Part shown: positions 11,247 to 22,883 of the stretch, piece by piece
How the letters are laid out: each line of letters opens with the position of its first letter
Numbering within the stretch: the stretch's first letter is position 1
Source of the DNA: Gaeumannomyces sp. JS-464
Taxonomy: Eukaryota > Ascomycota > Sordariomycetes > Magnaporthales > Magnaporthaceae
Assembly: GCA_002197995.1 (NCBI GenBank)
Contig: NGZR01000003.1
Coordinates: forward strand, 2,666,001 to 2,730,000
Direction of reading: 5' to 3'
DNA length: 64,000 nt
Position numbers and translations under genes: made by a program
Notes under the pieces: model-generated
Told to the model about the DNA's origin: nothing
Seen by the model: only the letters and a program-made list of their open reading frames with translations
Databases searched by the model: none

Positions 11247-14200
11247 ATGTCAGGCTTCCTCGAGAACGCGTACAGCTTGGTGCACCAGGACAATGCCGCC
11301 GACGTGCCCTCGCTTAACGACCTGCGCACACAGCTGGAGAAGGGCACCGACGAGAGCAAGGTCGACACCATGAAGCGCATCCTAACTGTTATGCTTAACG
11401 GCGACCCGATGCCGTCCCTGCTCATGCACATCATCCGCTTCGTCATGCCCTCCAAGTCCAAGCCGCTGAAGAAGCTGCTGTACTTCTACTACGAGATCTG
11501 CCCCAAGCTGGACGCCCAGGGGAAGTTGAAGCAGGAGATGATTTTGGTCTGGTAAGGCTCACCGCGCAACTGGGGGCTGCACTGCAGCCATGCAGTCTGT
11601 CTCTCTGGGCCGCTACTGACCCGGCCTCGGCACCTCTCAGCAACGGCATCCGTAATGACCTGCAACATCCCAACGAATACATCCGGGGCAACACGCTCCG
11701 CTTCCTGTGCAAGTTGCGGGAAGCTGAACTCATCGAACCCCTCCTCTCGTCCGCCAGGTCGTGCCTCGAACACAGGCACGCATACGTGCGCAAGAACGCC
11801 GTCTTCGCCGTCTCCTCCATCTACCAACACTCGCCCTCCCTCATCCCCGACGCCGCAGAACTAATCTCCACTTTCCTCGAGGGCGAGAGCGACCCGACTT
11901 GCAAGAGGAATGCATTCGCCGCCCTGTCGGCCATAAACCACGATGCTGCTCTTGCCTACCTCAGCACTGTCTTCGACGGTATCCCCAACGCTGAGGAGCT
12001 TTTGCAACTGGTGGAGATCGAGTTCATCAGGAAAGATGCCGTCCAGAATTCCCAGAACAAGGTAGGAGAGGACACCGTACCCCGGGGCAGGGACGGTCTT
12101 TATTAGGAGATCGTGCTGACATGCGCAGGCCCGGTATCTTCGATTAATTTTCGACCTTTTGGAAGCCGGCGCTTCCACTGTCGTTTACGAGGCTGCCTCA
12201 TCTTTGACGGCGCTCACCAGCAACCCCGTCGCCGTCAAGGCTGCCGCCACCAAGTTCATCGAGCTTAGTATTAAGGAGGCAGACAACAACGTCAAGCTTA
12301 TTGTTCTGGATCGTGTGGACAAGCTCAGGAAGAACAACGACGGCATTCTGGACGACCTCGTCATGGAGATCCTCCGTGTTCTGTCCAGTCCCGACATCGA
12401 TGTACGACGGAAAGCTCTGGGTATCGCGCTGGACATGGTTTCGAGCAAGAACGTCGAAGAGGTTGTGCTGCTCCTCAAGAAGGAGCTGTCCAAGACTGTC
12501 GACCAGGAGTACGAGAAGAACACCGAGTACCGCCAGCTCCTGATCCACTCGATCCACCAGTGTGCCATCAAGTTCTCAGAGGTTGCCGCCAGCGTGGTGG
12601 AGCTTCTGATGGACTTCATCGCCGACTTCAACAACGCCTCCGCCGTCGACGTCATCAACTTTGTCAAGGAGGTGGTGGAGAAGTTCCCCAAGCTCCGCCC
12701 GTCGATCGTCGCAAGGCTGGTCGACACCCTGGCCGAGGTTCGCGCTGGCAAGATCTACCGTGGCATCCTCTGGATTATCGGAGAGTACTCGCTGGAGGAC
12801 AAGGACATTAGGGACGCCTGGAAGAGGATCCGCGCGAGCCTGGGAGAGATACCGATTCTGGCATCAGAGCAGAGGTTGCTGGATAACGTCGACGGAGAAG
12901 AGAAGGACAAAGACCAAGTCAACGGCCACAGCAAAGCCGCCGCCCCAACAGGCTCGAGGAAAGTGCTGGCCGATGGCACATACGCGACCGAGACGGCTCT
13001 GACCAGCCAATCCGCGGCCGCCGCAAAGCTCGAGGCGGTCAAGGCGGCACAGAAGCCGCCGCTGCGTCAACTCATCCTGGATGGCGACTACTACCTGGCG
13101 ACCGTGCTCTCGGGAACACTAACCAAGCTGGTCATGCGCCATTCGGAAATCTCTCCCGGCCATGAACGCACCAACGCGCTGCGGGCCGAGGCCATGCTAA
13201 TCATGATCTCCATCATCCGCGTTGGCCAATCGCAGTTCGTCAAGGCGCCGATCGACGAGGACTCGGTCGACCGGATAATGAGCTGCGTGCGCAGCTTGGC
13301 CGAGTTCTCGCAGCGCAAGGAGCTCGAGAAAGTGTACCTCGAGGACAGCAAGAAGGCTTTCCGTGCCATGGTGGCAGTTGAGGAGAAGAAGCGGGCGGCA
13401 AAGGAGGCGGTGGAGCGGGCCAAGACGGCCGTCCAGGTCGACGACGTCGTCTCCATTCGGCAACTCAGCAAGAAGAACGCGGGTGACGGGACCGACATGG
13501 TCGAGATGGACCTGGAGCGCGCCACGGGCGGAGACGCGAGTGCAACTGAGGATCTCAGCAGCAAGTTGAGCCGAGTCGTGCAGCTCACGGGCTTCTCAGA
13601 CCCCGTGTATGCCGAGGCATACGTCAAGGTGCACCAGTTCGATATTGTACTAGATGTTCTGCTGGTGAACCAGACTACGGAGACGCTGCAGAACCTGTCG
13701 GTCGAGTTCGCTACCCTGGGAGACCTCAAGGTGGTGGAGCGGCCGACGACGCAGAACCTGGGCCCTCACGACTTCCACAACGTGCAGTGCACCATCAAGG
13801 TCTCGTCGACAGATACGGGCGTCATATTCGGAAACGTCGTGTATGACGGGGCGCACAGCACCGACACCAACGTCGTCATATTGAGCGACGTCCACGTTGA
13901 CATCATGGACTACATCCAGCCTGCCACGTGCACCGAGACGCAGTTCAGGACCATGTGGACCGAGTTCGAATGGGAGAACAAGGTCAACATCAACAGCAAG
14001 GTCAAGACGCTTAGGGGCTTCCTTGACGAGCTGATGCGTGCCACCAACATGAACTGCCTGACCCCTGAGGCCGGACTTAAGGGCGACTGCCAGTTCCTGA
14101 GCGCGAACCTGTACGCCAGGAGCGTGTTCGGTATGTATTGCTGGATATCCTTTCACGCATTTGCTCCCTACCCCTTGCACCCCAAACCAAATCTCGCAGA

Positions 14201-14383
14201 CAGCTGGTGATTGACAATCTATTTTCTCTTTCAGGCGAGGACGCGCTAGCCAATTTGAGCATCGAGAAGGAGGGCGACGACGGTCCTATCACGGGCTTTG
14301 TCCGGATACGCAGTCGCTCGCAAGGCCTGGCCCTCAGCCTAGGTTCCCTGAAGGGACTAAACAAGATCGGAACGACTTCTTGA
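11247..14383 (+). CDS. SEC26: Coatomer subunit beta (beta-COP, Sec26)
   Basis: Four exons: 11247-11551, 11641-12061, 12129-14130 and 14235-14383, giving 2877 bases and 958 residues, a normal length for fungal beta-COP. The N-terminal adaptin-like helical solenoid includes '[20 protein letters not shown]', '[20 protein letters not shown]' and '[14 protein letters not shown]'. A charged linker follows around residues 490-520, and the C-terminal appendage ends '[15 protein letters not shown]'. With the other six COPI subunits it coats vesicles returning from Golgi to ER. The ATG at 11247 was taken rather than the TTG nine bases upstream. Introns 1-3 are short GT-AG introns, and the last separates 'LYARSVF' from '[20 protein letters not shown]'. 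Confidence 0.96.
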
Positions 14384-15785
14384 ATGGAGAACGGTATTCC
14401 GAATCCCAACTTCAAGCCCGATACGATGGCATGGGTGAGTGTTTAGCCACGTGGCACCATTATCTCCTTTGCCATAAGTGGCCAAAGACGGGTTCACGTC
14501 TGTCTTAAGAGGTTTTTTCAGTATACGGTGAAACCTTGGGGGCGCCGGGGAGGGGGAGGTTATCCAATCGAGAGTGAGACATCAAGCCGATGTTGAGGAG
14601 ACAATCCCGTAAACACTTGTGTGCAGGAAGAAACGCAAGTGTTGCAACGATCCTAGAATTCCCTACCAAGCAGCAGGCTTTTTGCTTTTGGGCCGGGTGG
14701 GATTTTGGTCCCGGAGACGGAAAGAAACGGAGTCAAGACGATAGCATGTGAAAATCAATGATTTATCCTCCTAAACACTAACAACAAAATGTTTTCCATC
14801 TCTCGGGTACGGTAAGCATTGTAAGGTACTATGATCTTTACGTCGAGTAATGGACCCACGCAGAAGTTTGAACGCCAACGTACGCTGGTATAAAAAAAAA
14901 AGAAAAATTCATTATACACTACATGTCATTATAAAAGGCACCAGAAGAGGCGCGTAATCCGCTTAGAATGCTACCCATGACAGCAGCAAGTCATTAAAAG
15001 AACAGCGAGAGAGGGAGGAAACAAATACAAGAATGATCGCCTCGTAGAGATCCAGAGACTGGCAGATGTAGAGGTGATTGTGGCAAGGGGCAGGAAGCGC
15101 TGTGTTGTTTTGACAGGCTGTGCGGTAGCCGAGTTGCTGAGTACTGTCTGAGCAACGGGGTTGGGAAGAATAAGCGATAAAAAGGCCGGGCATTGGGTAC
15201 GGCGGTGAGCTTCCAGTACGCTTTGATATCTGATCCCGTACCGTGAGATCCGTACGATAGCTCGCCGCATCGTTCGAGTGGGCAGCAGTTCGAGGAGAGG
15301 CGATCCCAGCCCCTGGTGGAGGCAGGCGGTGGTCATAGCCATTTTATGGGGGAACAGAGCGCTGCAGAATCATGAGCGTCTCCCACGGATCTAGCGCGCT
15401 TTCCCAACGGCCAAAATGCACGGCTTGCCAAGCCTGCAGTGGAGGTGCCGGTACAAGCGTCAGGAGTCCCGTCGACATTCTCTCCCAGAGACCCACCCTC
15501 TCTCCTGGTAAGCTCTCAGTGGGAGGGGAGTCTCTCATAAACGAGAGTCGAGTTCGTGATGGGAAAAGACGGGGTCGAAAGGCATCGCCAAGGGTCAGCA
15601 GCCGGCCTCGTTGACTTCTCGTGACGACAAAAGTACCGACGTTCCAGAATCCGTGTCCACCGAAACCAGCACACCATACTAGCTGGAGAAATATGGCGAT
15701 ATCATGCCAGTGACGTCCACTGGTGGTAGCGTCGAGGCCCCATGGACCCTTACCCCTAAACATTAAAGTTTGGCGGGCGGGCGCG
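14384..15785. other. Intergenic, 3' flanks of coatomer beta and the UBTD gene
   Basis: About 1.4 kb between two convergent genes. It includes an A-rich patch near 14890-14910. I see no coding region with recognisable motifs. Confidence 0.5.
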
Positions 15786-17225
15786 CTAGGAGGCGTGGAA
15801 GACCAGCGCATTGAGCACGTGGCCTTCCTTCCACCCCTGCGAGACCAGCGACGGGTGGTCGCGGAGGATCCTGCCGAGGTAGGCTATCCGGACACGCGAG
15901 GTGCTCGGTAGCTAGCGAGTGTGGAGAAGGTTCCAACTGTTAGCTCGAAACATGGCACGCATAGGTAGCCTCTGGTGGGAACTTGATGGGGGCGCTCACT
16001 CTAGCCTCGTCAATAATCTTCCGCGACAGGCTCTTGACGCTCTCGCTCTTCCCAATCGTCACAACGACGTCCCGCGCGTTCTCGCTCAGCCGGCACCGCA
16101 CGATGATGGTCTCCTCCTTGATGGCGGGCGCGACGCCCTTGCCCTTCTCGCCGCGCCGGCGGCCGTGCCCGTCTTCGTCTTCGTCCTCGCCGGGACTGCT
16201 GGCGGCCACATAGACATTGCGCTTAGCGTCGTTGACGAGCACGTCCTCGTCGTCATCCTCGTCCTCGTCCTCCTCTTCGTCCTCCTCTTCGTCCGTCGCC
16301 GGTGGCAGGTCCGCGGCGTCGACGGCGTTGAGCGGGTCCGAAGACGATCCACTCCGGGAGAGCGTAATAATTCCCCAGAGCATCGTATACCCCTTGCGCC
16401 AGGTCGCCCGACGGCAGCGTGATCTCGGCGGCGCTGAGCATGCTCTGCGCCGTGGCCAGCCCTTCGTCCTGGTCCTGGTTTGGCTGGATCGGGCTGATGA
16501 CGGGCCGGTCGTGGTGGCTGCCGCTGCTACTACTAGTAGTTGTGGTCGTGGTGACCGCTGTTGTCGTTGCTGTCGCCGCCACAGAGGAGGGCTGCTGAGG
16601 TGATGTGGCAGGGGTGATTGCTGAGGTAGTCGGCGGAGGGGCAGACTCCCAGAGCACCTCGAGGGCGGCGCGGATCGCCTGCCATATCTCCACGCGGCCC
16701 GTGACGCGCGTGTCGAAGAAGTCGGCGCGCTCGCGGGCGAGGGCCTGGCGGGTCCATACGCGGTTGCGGGAGACCCAGCGGTGGCGGCGGAGCGGCTTAT
16801 TTATGTGCTGCGAGAGCGGCTGCTGGCTATGGCGGTGGCGACGTCGTTGCTGCTGCTGATGTTGTTGATCTGAGCCCCGTTGCTGCTGCTGTGACTGTCG
16901 GGGAGAGGTAGGCGAGGCGATGCCGGACCCAGCGCCAGAGGGGCCGGCAGCACTGGAGGGCGAGAGGACGCGCGGGGCGGACGGGTTCGGAGGCTGGTTG
17001 ATAGCGCTGGCCGAGGCCGAGGGGCGGCGTCGCCGCCGGGGTATGGGGAGTTGGGCCCCGTCGAGCGGGAGAGGCAGCACCCCTAGAGCGGGAGCAAAAA
17101 GCGGCGGCAATTAGCTTTCAACGTGGCTCGGGCAGTTGAGGAGCCGCGCATAAAGCCGAGGTCTAACGCCCGCGGCGCGAAAGACGGGCCCCCCGCGGGC
17201 ATGAAACTGCGGCGGAACTTACCAT
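15786..17225 (-). CDS. UBTD-type ubiquitin-like domain protein (two apparent frame breaks)
   Basis: Exon 1 is only the ATG (17225-17223), spliced to 17082-15952 and then 15911-15786; 420 codons after correction. The N-terminus reads 'MGCCLSRSTGPNSPYPGG', an N-myristoylation/palmitoylation pattern typical of UBTD proteins. The UBTD helical domain follows ('KPLRRHRWVSRNRVWTRQAL', 'ARERADFFDTRVTGR', 'SMLSAAEITLPSGDLAQG'), then an acidic linker and a C-terminal ubiquitin fold ('RIAYLGRILRDHPSLVSQGW'). UBTD1/2 homologues bind E2/E3 enzymes. The central ~700 bases are one frame off relative to both ends: one base appears missing near 17020-17040 (C-run) and one extra at 16334-16345, between 'LPEWIV' and 'DPLNAVDAADL'. 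The net length is a multiple of three. Confidence 0.82.
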
Positions 17226-18465
17226 GGTCAATTATTAGAGGCGAGGAGAGGTTGTCAAGAGGCGGTCATAATTCATACGAGCGAGGGTATATCGCAAGGC
17301 GCGAGAACGGAAAAGGAAAAATAGAAATAGCAACAAAAAATACAGCAAAGACAGGCAGAACAGATTCAGGCCAAGACCGATCGAGCAGTGTCCAAAGAAG
17401 CGACGCAAAGCAAAAATAAAAAACAAGGTTCAATTCCCAAAACGGAGCCGCCCACCCCTCGTTTATTCTCGACACAGTTCAGAACTGGCGGGTTTCGCGG
17501 AGAGAGGCTGGATTGGGGCATGTCCCCTCCTCGAGGGCGGCGGCACAAGCGAGCGCGCGAAGATGGGCTTTTGGCCGCCTGCCTCGACGTTGGGGGCAAC
17601 CGCAATGGGCAGGGGCACAGAGGCCAGGCCGGGGTGGAGTGGACCGCGCCCTCGACGCACTCACTCGAGCCTGCCAGTTCCTGCACCGTCCGTCGTACGT
17701 AAGGCGATGAGTTGCAGTGGAGAAGTGCGCACCGGCCGCTGACCGGACTGGTCATCCCCAATGATCTCATACCAAGGAGCCCTGGCCGATGTCTCCCAAT
17801 GTCGCGCGCAAAATCTCGCTTCCAGTTTATTGAGATGGAACTTATCCTTGGCTTTGCTCACGTGACTCATGCTATGGTTTGTGCTTTCCAATTCTGTTAG
17901 TCAGCAACTTTTCTAGTCCCTGAACGGAAAGCCTTTTGGGCTTTGAACCCCTAAACAGAGCCTTTCCGAAGAAAATAACTCCCGAAACCATGCTCCTGCC
18001 GATATCACGACTTAAGAATTACAAATGTCTCGTCAATACTTTCATTGCTCTCTGTCATAGAGCCTTCAAAACCTTTAGCTACATCTTCCCCACGATATTG
18101 GCATTTTACAATCATCAGAACCGTCTAGTTAACGCTAGAGTTCAAAACGCAATTCATGGGAGTTGACCAGAAACGAGTTTTTACACGAGGCAGTTTGCAA
18201 CAACTCCCACCCCAAGTCCACGAGGTGGCGTGTCAGTACATCTCATTGCCAGTATTGGGCTCGGCTAAAAGGCTATAAGAAGTTCTTCTGTAATTGCAGC
18301 TTTCGGCCGCCTTGGTAGGCCTCATAAGTATGAGTACCCAGACGGCGTTCTCTTAGGATTAGGGCAACAAAATCTGCTAGAATGTCCAGCACCAGATGCA
18401 GCACCCGGCTCCCCCGCATGGGTCTTCACTCGCCGCCCCCCCGTCATGGTGCGCTGCTATCTTCA
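17226..18465. other. Intergenic, between UBTD promoter and DIM-5-like gene end
   Basis: About 1.2 kb. The first part is the 5' flank of the UBTD gene, rich in A near 17310-17430. No coding region is supported. Confidence 0.45.
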
Positions 18466-19790
18466 TCACCACAACCAACCTCTGCAATTCTGAGACCCAC
18501 ACAGACACTTCGTATGTCCCTCGGTCTTTGACGCATCTCGCATATCAATACCATCGACGTAGTCAAACGTAAGCTCCTCGCCTTTGGGGATATCGCGTGT
18601 TGCAAACAGAGCCAGGTCGTGGATGTGCTTGTCCGCATGATCACCCACACGCGCAAAGATGCGCATGCTAGGGTTGCAGCTGTGGTTTATAAATCGTGAT
18701 GGGCCTGTATTTTTTGTATGTTCATTGTGGTTTCGTCAGTGCCAGAATTCTCTTCCTTGCCCTTCACCCTAGAGCAGTCACAAGGCATCGATAAACAGTC
18801 CAAGCCACTTACCGCTCATGTACTGGCCATCGACCTCGAGAGGAGGCCCTACGAGTCGCGGGTCCGGGGAGTTCTCATCGATGAACTTGTCCAGCGCGAA
18901 CAGGTAGATGTCTTTCTTCCGGGCGTTTGTGGACTTGTTGCGACGACGGTCGGCCTCCTTGGACGTGATAACCTCGCCGACATATGTGTCTACGAACTGG
19001 CCGCACTTTATATCGATAATTGAGCGGACGCCTAAGCGTTTGTCGACCAATGCATTGTGTGTCCTCGATCAGCGGCTGCTCTGCATTCACAACCCGTCGA
19101 GGAAATCCTCAAAGTACATACCCCAACCTCTTCCATCATCGGTGCGGAAAATCTGGAGCGGCACGGTCCGGCCCCTCTCAACCACGCGGTTGGGACAGTC
19201 TGGCCCACAGCTACAGCCCTCGTGGCACTCGTAAATCGGCTGTCTGCTCTGAAGTCGACTCTTCTTGAGAAGGCCGGCCTTGGGTCCAGATGAGTAGTAG
19301 GAGAAGAGTGTCTTCTGCGGTGCGCCGGAGCTGTTGCCTTCTTCGTAGTCGTCGGCATCGCTGGCCTCATCGTCAATCTCCTCGAGGCACTGGCAGCCGC
19401 CCTTCATGCAGTCCCGGGGGTCGGTGCACTCGCAACCGCTGCGGAAGCTAGCCTCTGCGCGCGAGACGCCGGACCCGAGGTGGTTCTCAGATATGAATCT
19501 GAAGTCCTGCGGAAGCGTCTGGCGGTCCTTGGTATCATTGACCACCGAGATGGGAAACAGCGTGTGCTTGTCGAAGGAGCGCAGCTGGCACCAATGGCAC
19601 TCGCGGACCTCCTTGGCGTTGTCTGCAACTGCGGGCTGCTCAGGAAGTTAGTCGGCTATGGCTGGCCCTGGGCTAGCGTGCCGCCTGGAAACTCTTGTGT
19701 TTTGGAAATTGATGAGTGGGAAGTCCAAGGTGCAAAACTGACGTCTTGGCCACCGTGGTGGAAGAAGTGGCGTCTCATAGAGTCCTCCAT
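18466..19790 (-). CDS. Histone H3K9 methyltransferase, DIM-5/Clr4 family
   Basis: Four exons: 19790-19743, 19635-19122, 19031-18813 and 18704-18466, together 1020 bases and 339 residues (Neurospora DIM-5 is about 330). Exon 1 gives 'MEDSMRRHFFHHGGQD'. Exon 2 holds the Cys-rich pre-SET zinc cluster (CECTDPRDCMKGGCQC ... CHEGCSCGPDCPNR) and 'VVERGRTVPLQIF'. The SET domain contains 'RFINHSCNPSM' near residues 263-274 and 'ELTFDYVDG'; post-SET is 'CLCGSQNCRGWLW', completing the CxCx4C zinc site with the NHSC cysteine. It is expected to trimethylate H3K9 in nuclear heterochromatin, which in Neurospora directs DNA methylation. No chromodomain is present, as in DIM-5. A further upstream exon cannot be excluded. 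Confidence 0.92.
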
Positions 19791-22700
19791 CTTGTCGCAG
19801 GTTGGCTGATGTGCTTATGGGTCCCGCTGGTTATTTTCGGCGTCGGTATGAAGAATGGCCTGAGAGATGATAGGCACGAGACGCCGCGCGCCGGGACGAG
19901 ACGGGGCGACTCGCTTCCGGCTCCAGAGCTGGATCCAATTGGCAGTGACTGGAAAGAACCCCGATGTGCTAGGAAGAAACTGCGGCTCCCGATAGACGGC
20001 CTGAAAGCTCGGGTGTTTGACGGCCAGGTAGCTTCCTTCAATGCGGACGAGTCCTGTATTCAGCCATGGGGCCTGGAGTTGCAGCCGCGTGCCTGCGTCT
20101 TTGCGCCTGAGGTGCGCGCCAAAAGGGATTGAAGCCGGCGGTGCCTTCCGTTGGACGATTTTGTGCATAAGGAGCGGAGGGCGGGGCGGGGCCACATGCA
20201 GCCCCACTTCCAGACGTCTTGCCGTGGCAGCCTCAAAAGATGGAAGCACGCATAGGAGGTTGGTACCTAATAGGTGGGATTCGGGAGCAGCAAGGGCAGC
20301 TCGCGGATGTAGTATTGCAGTATTGCATTGGTAAATGTCCGGTGTATATAAGGTGTATTCAGTACGGCGTGTGTCCGGATACCTAAATCGGTGGCACGGC
20401 GGGCAGTCGACGGCTCGGCTGCAAAAGTTATATGTGTCTCATGCATTACGGCCTTGGGAACCTTCTATCGTCCCATACATTGGCAAAAAGAGCACGAGCT
20501 GCACAGGGCCGGTGCACACAACGGTAAACGTGGTTTCGACAATGTCAAGAAGGCTGACGTGCAAGAGGCCAAGATTGACGGCGTTCGTCGCAAGGGGGTT
20601 TATTTTTAGGTGAGCAGATTGGCCACAGAATGACGCATGCTGTCTTGGACGCCGCGGGTGCAGAAACGATGCTCGATATGCCCATTGATTGACCTTGTAG
20701 TGATTGCCTCAAACCAGCTGCAACATGCACGAACCTGATCAATTACTTCTTCCTACGGAACGGAAGCTGTAGCCAATCATTGCACGGGAACAGTCCGGGC
20801 CGGACCGGAGAGGGGAAAAGGGAAAAAAAAAAAAAAAGTCTTTGGGCTCGGTGGTGCCCTTCGAGAAGGACTGTACCTCGGCTGGCTGTATTGGTTGGAT
20901 CTACTCGTGGGTGTCCCGGCTCCCATGCTACTGGCATCTGTCGGAGCCCCTGACTGAAACCGAAGGCCCTCGGCCATAACAATTTGACATTGAGTGGCTA
21001 ATTCCGATTGTGTTGGCTCAGGAAGGCCGCAGGATGGAGGGTGGCGTGCATGAAACAACCACGAAAGAAGCACACGTTTTATGGACCCGTGGGCCGGGCC
21101 CAATCGACTGGCTCAGAAGACCTAGATGCTGGGGGCGTACATCACCTCGCCGCCCGCCACAGACCTGTTGGTGGCACCTAGCGTGCTCATCCAGGAACGG
21201 TTTGTGTTGTTTGCCGACGTTGCACGCACGTATACGTAGAAGAAAGCAAGCCGTTCGGCTAGTATCATCTGGTGTGCGGGGTGTGTGGTTGGCCGCCAGG
21301 CTCGCTCGCATCGAAATGAGAGGGCGGGGAGTGCTGGGGCACCTTGTGATCGTTGGTCGACAAGCATCTGGCTCTGTGTGATTCTGTCAGTGTGCACGAA
21401 CCGAGGAGGCCCTGTCGCGCGCGGTCCCTGTCTGAGCTGCGATCACGAAGCACACACTCATGCCCGCAGGACTGGTGTGGCACTGTGGGTAGCCGGGCGG
21501 GCAGAGAGCCGCAGTCTCAACCAAGCACAACGACGCGCTTGGGCCTGCCCCTGCATCACGCGCCGTCCCGCTTGGGTTCCTGCATCGTGCCAGGCCGGTA
21601 AGTGTTGGCACCACTACCGTGTTTGCAGGCGCGTTATCGAAACCAGCCCCTGCCCAGGTCCGCCAGTAAATACATACACAGACGTGGCTGTTCTCGGCCT
21701 GCATCTCAGGCCTGCCCGGCTTTTGCTTTTCTGTCCTGTCCTGTCCTGTCCTGCCACCGCCAATCGAACCGTGCCGCAGCGCCCCTTTGAGCTCCTATTC
21801 GCCCGCGCGAGGCCAGGGTCCAGACCACACAGCCCTCTCTGTTCACAGCCAACACGACCAGCCTTCGGCGGCCAGCTCGCGCCCGCCCGACCACTCCGGG
21901 ATCCCGTCCGTCGTCGCGCACGCGGACCTTGTGCGATCGAGGCCGAGAGGACTGTCACACAAACAAGCAAGCCCATCACCATCGTGCTCTTCACCGTGCC
22001 GCCCCAACGAGGTTTGGGGCGCCGGAAGAGCGAGAGCCGCGTGGACGCATTAGGGAGCGATTGATTGAGCCAGGGGCAACCCAGGACTGCTTGCTTGCTG
22101 CACCGCGACTCCAGCTCGCGTACGGGTCGCTCGCTTTTGAAAGCCGGCAGGGCCAGCCCAGTAAGTCAAACCCACTCGCGATGCAAGGAAAATGGGCCAT
22201 CTCCCACCCTCGCTGCCCTGCGCCTCGCCCACCTTCAAAAGCGGGTGCCAGCGAGCCCGGGCGCACCAGATTGCCTACCGTCCGTGCCTAAAGAGCCGGG
22301 ATTCACTCTGTGCATGCACATATGTAATCTCTCTTCTGACAACACGCAGCGTCAGTTGGCCGTCAGCACTTTTCCCGGTTTCTTCTTCCTCCTCAACCCT
22401 CGTCGTGGCCTCGTCTCTGGAAGTGAGAACCACCACAAAGAACAGTTTGGCCCACACCAATCAATCTTCCAGGCATCTTCTGGTCTCAAGTCCAGCAAGG
22501 TTGTGCCGGACCTATCTATCGCATTTATGCAGTGACCGGCCAGGAACCCACGTAACCTGACAGCCGAATCACAATTCGCCCTTCCCCCACACGACCGATC
22601 ACACTCACTCGCCGGCCCGCCCACCACGCTGCCGCGCTCCGCCTGTCCTGCCCCTTTTTCTCAGTCTCCGCCTAACGCCAGAGCCATCTGCCGACCCGGA

Positions 22701-22883
22701 CGCTCGCGCATTGAAACACAGCGGCTAGGAGCGTGGAGGGTTTGTGGGCTCTCCCCCAGAGTCAAAAAGTCCTCGAGATTGTCGCCAGGTCGAATACTTT
22801 GGGTTCGACGGCGGTTGGTTGTGATCTGACGACTACAACCAGAGTGACGAGTTGCGCAGCCAGACCGGCTCTCCCACCCGTCC
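19791..22883. other. Intergenic, about 3.1 kb
   Basis: Lies between two divergent starts. Overlapping GC-rich open frames occur on both strands but none has family motifs. Visible items: a TATATAAG motif near 20344, A15 at 20823-20837, and (CTGTC)4 at 21731-21750. A gene could be hidden here, but I cannot support one. Confidence 0.45.
21731..21750. repeat. (CTGTC)4 pentanucleotide repeat
   Basis: Four perfect tandem copies in non-coding DNA. Confidence 0.9.

Noticed and set aside
11238..11249. Upstream TTG start for coatomer beta
   Set aside because: An ATG nine bases downstream gives the normal family N-terminus.
15940..17110. Reading the UBTD exon as two unrelated genes
   Set aside because: Both halves match parts of one UBTD protein and share conserved splice junctions; frame breaks explain the split better.
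21285..22064. Plus-strand open frame of about 260 codons
   Set aside because: GC-rich sequence keeps several frames open on both strands here; composition is Arg/Pro/Ser noise with no motif or splice support.
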